Of a stretch of 64,000 bases of DNA, positions 24,996 to 33,090 are shown piece after piece. Location: positions 1 to 64,000 of the IMG/VR virus record IMGVR_UViG_3300032323_003754, one strand, 5' to 3'. A program made the position numbers and the translations under genes. Source of the stretch: a virus. Under the pieces are notes generated by a model that did not search any database, was not told the origin of the DNA, and saw only the letters and a program-made list of their open reading frames with translations. Each line of letters begins with the position of its first letter. The first letter of the stretch is position 1.

Positions 24996-27900
24996 ATGGA
25001 AATAAACCCGGATAAACTCCAAGATATAGTAGATCAAATCAAGAGCGGAAAAATAACTCCGCAGGATGCAGCAGGAATGTTGGGTGGGACATCAGACCCT
25101 ATACCTACTGACGAAGAGATTATAGCAAACGGTAAAGAATTGGAAAATTCTATAGTTCCTGTTCCTCTGATATTAAGCGATGATGATATTAACGATCTTA
25201 CGTGTACATATTCTGGTGAAGAATTAGCTAATAGAATGTTTTGGCTAATACTGGAAAGACAAGGATACCTTGACAGGATATCAGATGTTCCCGATTTTAG
25301 AACAAACAGGTCTTTCGATTCTTTTTTAACAAAAAAAGGATTGGAGATAGAATTAAACAGTGCCAAGGAAATGGTTTCTGATAATCTTGATCTGGATGGT
25401 ATAGGAATTAAATTTAGTGGGTCAAATAGAAAAGTAAGAAATTTCGGGATTGGACCTTTCCGGTTTCAAATTAATATTATAACAAATAAAGGAATACCCC
25501 TATTTTTTCATATTGCACCTCCTAAATTAAATCTAGGCCAAATAGTAGATAGAATAAAATCAAGAATTACCCCGTCAGAGGGAAAATGCAAACAATCTAC
25601 TATAGACGAGGATTCAATGCTTCAGTCGTTGCAAGAACTTTTAGACCAGGAAGAAGAAAATAGAAATCTTAACAATCTGGATAATATTGTGGACGAAGTA
25701 TTTTGTGAACCAAACATACCAATTAATCCAGAAACTGGGGAACCACTATTCACAGAGAAAGACCTTAAAACATTTATACAAGAAATATGTGAGCCCGAAC
25801 AGGAAACTCCAGAAGCACCTGTCATTCCAGAGATAGACATAGAGGATACTACTAAGTGTATAAATGAGACACTTTCACAGGCCAAGGGAATATTTAAAGA
25901 TGTTAGAAGTAATAATGAACTTAAATCTAGAAATGAAAAAGCAGAGAAGGAATTGGAGGAATTATTATATCACTATAGAATAATTCAAAATTTTTACAAT
26001 ACACTCAACTCTTCGTATAATCAAAAAATAAAAAACAAAAACAAGATAGATGCAGGGACGGTAACCCCATTAATAATAAAAAACAAAAGTTTAAGTTTTG
26101 TTAATGCGTTAAGATCTTTTTCTGTTAGATTCAGCGGAAGTGATTTTACTACTTCCGGGTATACCGGAATTAATTTTGCTCTTTCGTATCCAACAGGACT
26201 TGGTAAATCTATAGAATACGAAACGGTAAAATCAGATTCCTCTAGTGAGCTATTATCTGACACATACCAAACCATTGACATAACTAAATTACAGTTAGGA
26301 ATGGAGTTTTCAAAAAATGGTATACTAGGATCAGGAAATACCTCATTCTTAAAATCCTATAAAAATTTTATTACCTTAAAGGATCAAAATCCAAAGCTTA
26401 ATAGTGAATTTTTCTCTTTTGTTAGCGACGTACAAAATACCAATAAATCAAAAGATGAAATAATAAAATCCATAGAAAAGGATCATGGATTTTTGTATTC
26501 TAATTTGTTAGAATCATCTGCAAGTCCCTGGTTATTCTTTAATTCTACGGAAAGAGGAGATAATGATGCAAGAAAATCTGAGGATCTTAAACCGTCCAGC
26601 ACAGATAGTGACGGAAATCCAAACCCAGAGTTTATAAATTTTTGGGGGGATTATAAGATTTCTTGGGACAAAAAATACACAAGTAAACAGAAAGAGATAG
26701 ATCTCAAAATAGAGGAGATTAAAAAGATATCTGATGTCTTTGCAGAATCTCTTACTGATCACTATATAGTGTTTGGTAGCGGATTAGGCGACACACAAAA
26801 ATCTCTAAAAGAAACCTCAGATGCTATAGACGGAAGAGTTTTAGAGATAAAAAACCTATTGATGACTATCGGTGAATCTATACAAAAGCTTGACCAACAA
26901 AATTCTGGAGATACATTATCTTCTAGAGCATCTTCGATAAAGTGTGGAAAAAATGACGATCCTGGGGTTAAAGTAAAATGTCCATCAGACTGTTGTGGAC
27001 CTGCAGGATCTGGGTTAAATAAAGGATTAAATCCTAATACATCATACGGATCTGTAGATTGTCCAACTTTTTATACTAAATGTTATTGGAAGGAGTTTTC
27101 GAAAAAAGCTAATATAGTAGGATTACTCCCAGTATTAAACGGGGTTCCTCCTATTGAAAACCCAGCTCAATTCGCTCCTAATTTAGGAATGAAATATTGG
27201 CCAGTAGGATATCTACCGCCATCTTTTATTCCTCTACCTCCTCCGTTAGTTAATCCTCTAGACGGATTACCATTCATAAGAATACCAATGCCAATGATAT
27301 GGACAAAGGTAGATCCTATAGTTATACCTTTACCAGTAGGATTAATAGTAATATTCATTCCTTTTATAGGTGGGTTTATGCCTAGCCCTCTAGTATTTTT
27401 TTATGATTTCTTAACCGGTAATTCTATATTTCTTTTAGGTATGAGAGGTTTTAGATTTATCCCTAGAAAATCTGATCCTGTTATACCAGACCCGTTGGAA
27501 AATTACAAAAAGTTTTTATCTTTTGGTATACCTAATTATCTTTTCCCTTTTAGTAATCTAGGAGGTGATAACGTAGATTCTTCTGGAAGATTACTACAAG
27601 AAGTAATTTCTAATGTTGAAAAACAACTAACAAATGTACAGAAGAATGTTGATTTTTCTAAAATTCAAAAAGTACAGGATGACATTGCTAAAAAGAAAAA
27701 AGATTTAGAAGATGAAGCACTTGAACTGAAAAGAAAAAGCGCAATCGAAGGAAAGGAAGCATACAATGAGAAGAAGAAACAATTAGAAGAAATATCTAAA
27801 AGTTTTGATTCACTGAAAGAATCTTCGATAAAAGATACTCTTAAGGATCATTTAAAAAACTCTATAGATCTTCCTGATGTTACATTTCCTAAAAATTCAA

Positions 27901-29297
27901 AAAACCTAATAGCAGAAATACCTTCCCCTATAAAAAGAATACAGGACATAAACTCAAAAACAAAACTTGGAAGTTTACCCGAGGTCCCTTTTATAAATCT
28001 GCATTCCCGTATTTTAAGTAAGATCAATTCAGTAAAAATACCAGAGGATCCAAAGTTTAAAGAACAGAATAAAAATCTTTCTGCTGATTCAAAAATAGTA
28101 GCATCTTTTAATAATAAGCTTTCTGAGATCAATAAAAGTGAAGAAGATCTATCTAAAATGAATAGTTTAGTTTCTAAGACTGTTGGTGATTATTTGAATT
28201 CCAAAGATTCACCCTTAAGTTCTAAATCTTTATTATCTTTTAAACCTAAAATAAATTCAATACCTAAGATTGGTGGAGAAACGATAGCTGCTGCAGGATT
28301 GGTAGAGAATATACCTAACCCAGTAATAGACTCGTTAAAATCCCAATTAAGTAATGGGATTAAATTAAACACTAAAGACCTAACGGATCTTGTTAATAAT
28401 ACTGCTATAGGAGAGAATAAAGTATTAAGAGCTAGAGATTTAAAACTTATAGTAAAAAACACAGTGAATAAATCCCTTAGTGCGTTTCCTGTAGATCTTA
28501 AAAAATTCAGCATACCTGATCCTGCTAGTGCTGCTAACATAGCAAAAAGTATAAGTGGGTTTTCTTCATCCCTTGAAATTCCTCCATTTCCTCCTAAGAA
28601 AAGTGGAAATCCTGCTTCTCCCCTTGGAATAGGTGGTATTCCCCAAATACAAATACCGGGTAAGGTGATTAGTAATTTTTTGGTAGAGGGAATGTCGTCA
28701 TCGATAGATTCACTGGATATTAATTCAATTATTCCGGGTGGTCTTAATGCTTTTCAAGATTTAAGTGCAGATGATATTAAATCTATGGGAAAAAACATTG
28801 CAACAAATTTTACAAAAAAAGCTAAAATTCCTGCAATAGAAAATATACCTCAAATTCCTTTAACTGCTAGACCCCAGGATTTTACCGAGTTAACGATGAA
28901 CTTTTTACCTATTCATCCTTTTTCTGACATAGCTTTTACCCTTCTCTGGACAAAGTATAAAATGGTTCCTAGAATACCAGTACAATCCTCTTCTATAAAA
29001 CCGATCAGAGATATACAAAATGCATTGATTTATAATATACCTTGGCCGGTTGCTGCTTTAATGGGAAGAAATTTATTAAATATAATAAACCCTCTCTTTA
29101 CTATAGATGATATTCCTAGATGGGATAGAATGACTTTAAAGAATCCTTTTTTCGTTGTTTTCCTTGATGAGTTTTTAAGATCAGCAGCAGATATATCGGG
29201 AGGCTTTAAATTCTTTGTGGGTGCGGGAAAATTATTTTATCCCCTCCCAGATTCTGAAATTAATTTAGGGTTTGGTACTAAAATTAAAATAAACTAA
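24996..29297 (+). CDS. Large tail protein with Cys cluster and Pro-rich hydrophobic segments
   Basis: The 1433-residue protein lies 5 bases after the spike gene. The N-terminus (residues 9-31) resembles a short helical module of the type IVDQIKSGKITPQDAAGMLG. Residues about 650-690 hold a Cys-rich cluster (KCPSDCCGPAGSG and later CPTFYTKCYW). Residues about 734-825 are Pro-rich and very hydrophobic (for example FIPLPPPLVNPLDGLPFIRI, then VGLIVIFIPFIGGFMP). Residues 858-945 form a coiled coil. A second hydrophobic region is at about 1300-1425 (IPWPVAALMGRNLLNIINPL). I do not recognise a family. It could be a tape-measure-like or membrane-contacting hub protein; both are inference. Confidence 0.6.
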   Translation: MEINPDKLQDIVDQIKSGKITPQDAAGMLGGTSDPIPTDEEIIANGKELENSIVPVPLILSDDDINDLTCTYSGEELANRMFWLILERQGYLDRISDVPDFRTNRSFDSFLTKKGLEIELNSAKEMVSDNLDLDGIGIKFSGSNRKVRNFGIGPFRFQINIITNKGIPLFFHIAPPKLNLGQIVDRIKSRITPSEGKCKQSTIDEDSMLQSLQELLDQEEENRNLNNLDNIVDEVFCEPNIPINPETGEPLFTEKDLKTFIQEICEPEQETPEAPVIPEIDIEDTTKCINETLSQAKGIFKDVRSNNELKSRNEKAEKELEELLYHYRIIQNFYNTLNSSYNQKIKNKNKIDAGTVTPLIIKNKSLSFVNALRSFSVRFSGSDFTTSGYTGINFALSYPTGLGKSIEYETVKSDSSSELLSDTYQTIDITKLQLGMEFSKNGILGSGNTSFLKSYKNFITLKDQNPKLNSEFFSFVSDVQNTNKSKDEIIKSIEKDHGFLYSNLLESSASPWLFFNSTERGDNDARKSEDLKPSSTDSDGNPNPEFINFWGDYKISWDKKYTSKQKEIDLKIEEIKKISDVFAESLTDHYIVFGSGLGDTQKSLKETSDAIDGRVLEIKNLLMTIGESIQKLDQQNSGDTLSSRASSIKCGKNDDPGVKVKCPSDCCGPAGSGLNKGLNPNTSYGSVDCPTFYTKCYWKEFSKKANIVGLLPVLNGVPPIENPAQFAPNLGMKYWPVGYLPPSFIPLPPPLVNPLDGLPFIRIPMPMIWTKVDPIVIPLPVGLIVIFIPFIGGFMPSPLVFFYDFLTGNSIFLLGMRGFRFIPRKSDPVIPDPLENYKKFLSFGIPNYLFPFSNLGGDNVDSSGRLLQEVISNVEKQLTNVQKNVDFSKIQKVQDDIAKKKKDLEDEALELKRKSAIEGKEAYNEKKKQLEEISKSFDSLKESSIKDTLKDHLKNSIDLPDVTFPKNSKNLIAEIPSPIKRIQDINSKTKLGSLPEVPFINLHSRILSKINSVKIPEDPKFKEQNKNLSADSKIVASFNNKLSEINKSEEDLSKMNSLVSKTVGDYLNSKDSPLSSKSLLSFKPKINSIPKIGGETIAAAGLVENIPNPVIDSLKSQLSNGIKLNTKDLTDLVNNTAIGENKVLRARDLKLIVKNTVNKSLSAFPVDLKKFSIPDPASAANIAKSISGFSSSLEIPPFPPKKSGNPASPLGIGGIPQIQIPGKVISNFLVEGMSSSIDSLDINSIIPGGLNAFQDLSADDIKSMGKNIATNFTKKAKIPAIENIPQIPLTARPQDFTELTMNFLPIHPFSDIAFTLLWTKYKMVPRIPVQSSSIKPIRDIQNALIYNIPWPVAALMGRNLLNIINPLFTIDDIPRWDRMTLKNPFFVVFLDEFLRSAADISGGFKFFVGAGKLFYPLPDSEINLGFGTKIKIN

Positions 29298-29318
29298 AAA
29301 TATCTAAAAACAAAAAAA

Positions 29319-30443
29319 ATGGCTAAGCAAAGACTTTACACAAGGGATGAGTATTCTCCGGAGGAAAGAGCTGTTATGGATGCCCTTTATGAAGGGCACT
29401 TTAAAAGTAATTTTACTGATAATAATATCAAATCTTATTCTAAGGAGCTAGAAGAAAATCAAGTATTAAGTGTTAAAATCACACAGGTAAGAGGAAACAG
29501 TGCAATAGGGGAAACCTTAGTTGGACAATCCGTTTCGATTGATCTATCTAAAGAAGAAAAGGCAATCCGTAGATTAGGATTTCCTCCAATGGATGTTCAG
29601 GAGGGTACTCAACTAGATGTTGTTATTTTCAAGGATAGATCCGGAGCATATAATGGTTCTCTTGCAGCAGGATATGAAAATTCTTTGAAAAATGAATTAT
29701 CAGCATCTATTAAAGATGAAAACACTGCATACAGAGTTAGAATAGATTCAACATGTCCAGGTGGATTCATGGTAAACCTTTCTGGAATTAAATGCTTCCT
29801 TCCAGGATCTTTGGCAGCAGCAAATAGAATTATAGATTTCCAGTCATTTGTTGGTAAAACAATAAATGTTATGATTGAAACGTATGATGAAAAGAGAGAT
29901 ATCTTTGTTGTATCGTTCAAAAAGTATCTAAAGCATATTATAGATGCCAAAGTAGAGGAACTATCTCTAACACAAAAATACACAGGAACAGTTACAGGAA
30001 CATCTAATGCTGGTGTATTTGTTGAGTGGGACGAATACTATACTGGTTTAATTCCTGCCGAGGAATTTGAGAATAGTGGCACTAAAATGGAATTAAATGC
30101 AGGAGGAAGCGTATCATTCTATGTTTCTGACTTCAGAAATCCTAATAGAATAGTATTAAGATTAAACCCACCTGAGGAAAAAGACAGGGAATTACAAGAG
30201 CTTAGAGACGTTTCTTTATTGGAAGATAAAGAAAATAAAATATATAGAGGAACAGTAACCAAAGTTAAAGGTTTTGGGGTTTTTGTAAAACTTGAAAACG
30301 GAATAGTTGGACTAGTTGAAAAGGACTATTTAGCAAAAAATCCTAAAGACTATGAGGTTGGGTCAGAAATGGCATTCACAGTCTTGGATGTAGAGCTACA
30401 GAGTTCGAAACTCTATTTAAAAGAAAAAATTGAAAATACTTGA
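29319..30443 (+). CDS. S1-domain RNA-binding protein (ribosomal protein S1-like)
   Basis: Four S1-type OB-fold repeats can be traced: about 48-118, 136-202, 218-283 and 306-372. The last two are clearest (YTGTVTGTSNAGVFVEWDEY, and YRGTVTKVKGFGVFVKLENG). Ribosomal S1 binds A/U-rich leader RNA and helps recruit mRNA lacking a strong Shine-Dalgarno sequence. This phage has A-rich leaders, so a role in favouring phage mRNA is plausible. The protein has four repeats, fewer than the six of E. coli S1, and sits inside the baseplate operon. Its stop overlaps the amidoligase-like gene by 14 bases. A virion role is also possible. Confidence 0.8.
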   Translation: MAKQRLYTRDEYSPEERAVMDALYEGHFKSNFTDNNIKSYSKELEENQVLSVKITQVRGNSAIGETLVGQSVSIDLSKEEKAIRRLGFPPMDVQEGTQLDVVIFKDRSGAYNGSLAAGYENSLKNELSASIKDENTAYRVRIDSTCPGGFMVNLSGIKCFLPGSLAAANRIIDFQSFVGKTINVMIETYDEKRDIFVVSFKKYLKHIIDAKVEELSLTQKYTGTVTGTSNAGVFVEWDEYYTGLIPAEEFENSGTKMELNAGGSVSFYVSDFRNPNRIVLRLNPPEEKDRELQELRDVSLLEDKENKIYRGTVTKVKGFGVFVKLENGIVGLVEKDYLAKNPKDYEVGSEMAFTVLDVELQSSKLYLKEKIENT

Positions 30444-31893
30444 TCAAAATTTTTATTATGCAGCTCAAATAGGATTCGAGTTTGAATTCATGTCGTCTTT
30501 TACTAGAGACGAAATAGCAGACAAAATTGGGGAAGATTTAGGGAAAAAAGTTAAGGTATTTAGAAAATACCACTCTAAATTTTCCCCAACTCGTGATATT
30601 TTTAAGTTAGAGCCTGATTTTTCCGGGGGTTTAAAAATGGTAGAGCTAATTACCGGACCGATGGATTATTTTGAGGCTATTCCAGTTTTAATTAGAATTC
30701 TTAAATGGATAGACGAAAACGGATACACCACTGAAAAATCTGCATTACAATTTGGGCTAAGCTTTGATAGATTAAAATATCCATCGCTGGTTGATTTTAA
30801 GGAGTTAAATCCCTTGAAATTTGTTTTGGGTTTTGATGAGGAATTTATTTGGAAGAGATTTCCGGAAAGAAGAGGATCTTTATATGCTAAATCCATTAAG
30901 AGAATCTCCCCCTCTAATAAGTTCATTAGAGGATATAAAGACGTTTTAGGCGATCGAAATGCTTATAAAGTTTACACCGAGAAAAATATGGGTGTAAATC
31001 TAACCAAACTCGAAAAGGGCTATATGGAGGTTAGATACATGGGGGGTACAGATTATCAGAAAAAATACTCAGAGATAAAGGAAGTCATAGATTATACTAT
31101 TAGTCATACCTTTAAATCGCTTTTAAGCAACGACACACTAAGCCAAAAAGAAACTGCTACCCTTAGTGAGTTAATTTCTAACGTTTATAAAGATACCGAG
31201 AGTTTTATTGATGCAGAATCTTTCATGAGAAATTATCCAAATTTTCATGTTAGCGTGGATTTAAGAGAAGATTTACAAATAATTAAAACATATTTTAATG
31301 AGGTTAGAAATATCCTTTATAGCTTAATTGTTGAAAATTCAGTAACGGAAGGATTTTTAAACTACGACACCCAAATATCTAAATATCAATTAAAAGACGC
31401 GGTCACTAATAATGCCAACATGATAAAGGATCTTGATTTGATCGAATGTGAGATAGAGGGAAATATTGGGAGATGTAGATTATTTGGTTGTGTATTAAAT
31501 AATTGCCAGGTAGAGGATTCACAATTAGTTATGAACAACGATGTGAAAGAATCTAAAATAATAGATTGTGATCTAAGTTTTAGTAACAAGGTAATAAATT
31601 CCTATATAGATTCAAAGGATAGAGAAATCAGCTGTGAAATCGAAGGGGGAGTAATTAGATCTGGGTATATTACAAATCTGGCGGAGGTATCAAAAGAAAC
31701 AGAAGTTATCAGTGATAGCGCAGATGCTAAAGGAAAGGATAAAGGAAAAGGCAAAGGCGGTAAAATGTTAGTGACCTCTGTATTTCCTGACAGAAATGAT
31801 GACGGACAAATAAGGCCACAGGGACCTTTCAGCGATCTAAATAGCGGAAAACCTAGTTTTTCGATAAATAGATTGTTTAAAAATAACGAATAA
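30430..31893 (+). CDS. Amidoligase-like protein fused to beta-helix-like repeats, TTG start
   Basis: Residues about 10-290 resemble the amidoligase/glutamate-cysteine ligase-like group (glutamine synthetase fold), which joins a carboxylate to an amine using ATP. Landmarks are GFEFEF at 15-20, KLEPDFSGG at 59-67, VELITGPM at 71-78 and ALQFGLSFD at 105-113. The usual Gly-His-x-His/Asn motif appears altered to FGLSF, so activity is uncertain. Residues about 318-405 show short repeating strands (DLDLIECEIEGNIGRCRLFG, CQVEDSQLVMNN, KESKIIDCDLSF) as in beta-helical proteins. A Lys/Gly linker (KGKDKGKGKGGK) and a polar tail follow. The TTG start is required to retain GFEFEF; the next ATG would remove it. 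The gene overlaps the S1 gene and precedes baseplate genes. Confidence 0.6.
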   Translation: MKILDQNFYYAAQIGFEFEFMSSFTRDEIADKIGEDLGKKVKVFRKYHSKFSPTRDIFKLEPDFSGGLKMVELITGPMDYFEAIPVLIRILKWIDENGYTTEKSALQFGLSFDRLKYPSLVDFKELNPLKFVLGFDEEFIWKRFPERRGSLYAKSIKRISPSNKFIRGYKDVLGDRNAYKVYTEKNMGVNLTKLEKGYMEVRYMGGTDYQKKYSEIKEVIDYTISHTFKSLLSNDTLSQKETATLSELISNVYKDTESFIDAESFMRNYPNFHVSVDLREDLQIIKTYFNEVRNILYSLIVENSVTEGFLNYDTQISKYQLKDAVTNNANMIKDLDLIECEIEGNIGRCRLFGCVLNNCQVEDSQLVMNNDVKESKIIDCDLSFSNKVINSYIDSKDREISCEIEGGVIRSGYITNLAEVSKETEVISDSADAKGKDKGKGKGGKMLVTSVFPDRNDDGQIRPQGPFSDLNSGKPSFSINRLFKNNE

Positions 31894-31896
31894 GCG

Positions 31897-32667
31897 ATGA
31901 ATACCACGGAAGATCAGTTGATACAGGAGGTTAAGGATGATATTTCTCACTCGTGTGCTTTACCATATGCCTTAAATGATGGAGAAATAAAAAGAATTAT
32001 AAAAAGGGCCAAAGCTTATTTTTATGACAACTACCAATATGCTGTCGAGGATAAGATCTTGGTATTGCCCGCTGTAATATTTGCAGGACCCCAATTTAGA
32101 GCAACAAGACAGGTTCAACTTCCTGAGTGTGTAGTAAGTGTATGGGACGTGAGAGAGGTTGGGGGATCTGGAATAGTTGGTACTCCTGACAGAGATTTTG
32201 GAGATAGTAAATTACTAGGTTCTGAGTTAATGCTAAGTCCTTTCGTTGGAGATAATTTAGTTTACAGAACAGTATTATATTCATTTTTCGATTTAGCAAA
32301 AGCATATCTATTAGAGACATTTGCTTTTAATTATAATAAAAATACCAAAAGACTGACAATAAATGGTAGAGACCCCAATAGAACAACATCCACTGGATTA
32401 ACTATGGGCGGTAGAGACGTCGGGGTTAGAGCATTTATTGCAATTCCTGAGGAAAATCTTTATTCTGATGAACTTTTTGTTAGATATGTTTTAGCAGAGG
32501 CTAAAATCAATATAGGTAGACTTTTAGGAACATTCTCATATAAATTACCAGGAGACGTCACAATTAACGCTACCGCTATTCAATCTATAGGACAGGCAGA
32601 GAAAACTGAGGTTATGGAAATGATTAAAAGCGAAAACACCCCTAGCTACTTTTTACAGTGGAACTAG
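31897..32667 (+). CDS. Unknown tail/baseplate-operon protein
   Basis: The 256-residue protein is helical at the N-terminus (NDGEIKRIIKRAKAYFYDNY). It has a Gly/Pro-rich middle and a segment FVRYVLAEAKINIGRLLGTF near the C-terminus. No family that I can name fits, although the position between the amidoligase-like gene and gp25 suggests a virion or assembly role. Its stop is followed by the leader hairpin of gp25. Confidence 0.6.
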   Translation: MNTTEDQLIQEVKDDISHSCALPYALNDGEIKRIIKRAKAYFYDNYQYAVEDKILVLPAVIFAGPQFRATRQVQLPECVVSVWDVREVGGSGIVGTPDRDFGDSKLLGSELMLSPFVGDNLVYRTVLYSFFDLAKAYLLETFAFNYNKNTKRLTINGRDPNRTTSTGLTMGGRDVGVRAFIAIPEENLYSDELFVRYVLAEAKINIGRLLGTFSYKLPGDVTINATAIQSIGQAEKTEVMEMIKSENTPSYFLQWN

Positions 32668-32675
32668 TCCCTTTA

Positions 32676-32717
32676 ATTATCTTCTCCTAATATTTATAAA
32701 TATATAAGGAAGATAAT
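32676..32717 (+). promoter_or_regulatory. Inverted repeat that would sequester the gp25 start
   Basis: ATTATCTTC (32676-32684) is perfectly complementary to GAAGATAAT (32709-32717), which includes the first two bases of the gp25 ATG at 32716. The loop holds an exact TATAAATA (32695-32702). A transcript from upstream could fold and hide the start. One initiated from the TATA element would lack the left arm. Confidence 0.5.
32695..32702 (+). promoter_or_regulatory. Exact TATAAATA late-promoter match before gp25
   Basis: TATAAATA is identical to the T4 late promoter core and lies 13 bases before the ATG at 32716. The flanking sequence TATTTATAAATATATAAGG also contains the shorter GATATATA-like word and an AAGGA that could act as a weak ribosome binding site. 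Confidence 0.55.
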
Positions 32718-33087
32718 GATCAAAATTTCGGACATATACCCAAGAAATCCTGATGATCCACTTTATGTGCCAAATAAGCTGGAGACTGACGATGTCGTAG
32801 AATCCACTATAGGTATGATAAAGCAGATTATGCTAACCAAACCTGGTTCGGTTCTTGGTGACCCGTTTTTTGGTATAGATCTTGAATCACTTATATTTGA
32901 TTTTGAGGTTTCCCAATCAGAGTTGGAAGAGGCAATAAGCTTACAGCTTTATACCTACTGTACATTTGCTAGGGGAATATTAAAAATAGATTTTAAGGTT
33001 GGATTCTACCAGGGAGACACCAGAGATAGTTGTGTTATTGAATTTGGAATCAAAGGAAACCCGGTATTAGGAATAAAGGTAATTTAA
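32716..33087 (+). CDS. 25: Baseplate wedge protein gp25
   Basis: The 123-residue protein has the size and layout of the GPW/gp25 family: TIGMIKQIMLTKPGSVLGDP with the core LGDPFFGIDLESLIFDF at 47-63, followed by a helix and a beta-rich C-terminus (GILKIDFKVGF, CVIEFGIKG). In T4, gp25 sits at the core of each wedge and begins sheath assembly. It is followed after 3 bases by the gp6-like gene, the natural wedge partner. Confidence 0.88.
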   Translation: MIKISDIYPRNPDDPLYVPNKLETDDVVESTIGMIKQIMLTKPGSVLGDPFFGIDLESLIFDFEVSQSELEEAISLQLYTYCTFARGILKIDFKVGFYQGDTRDSCVIEFGIKGNPVLGIKVI

Positions 33088-33090
33088 AAA

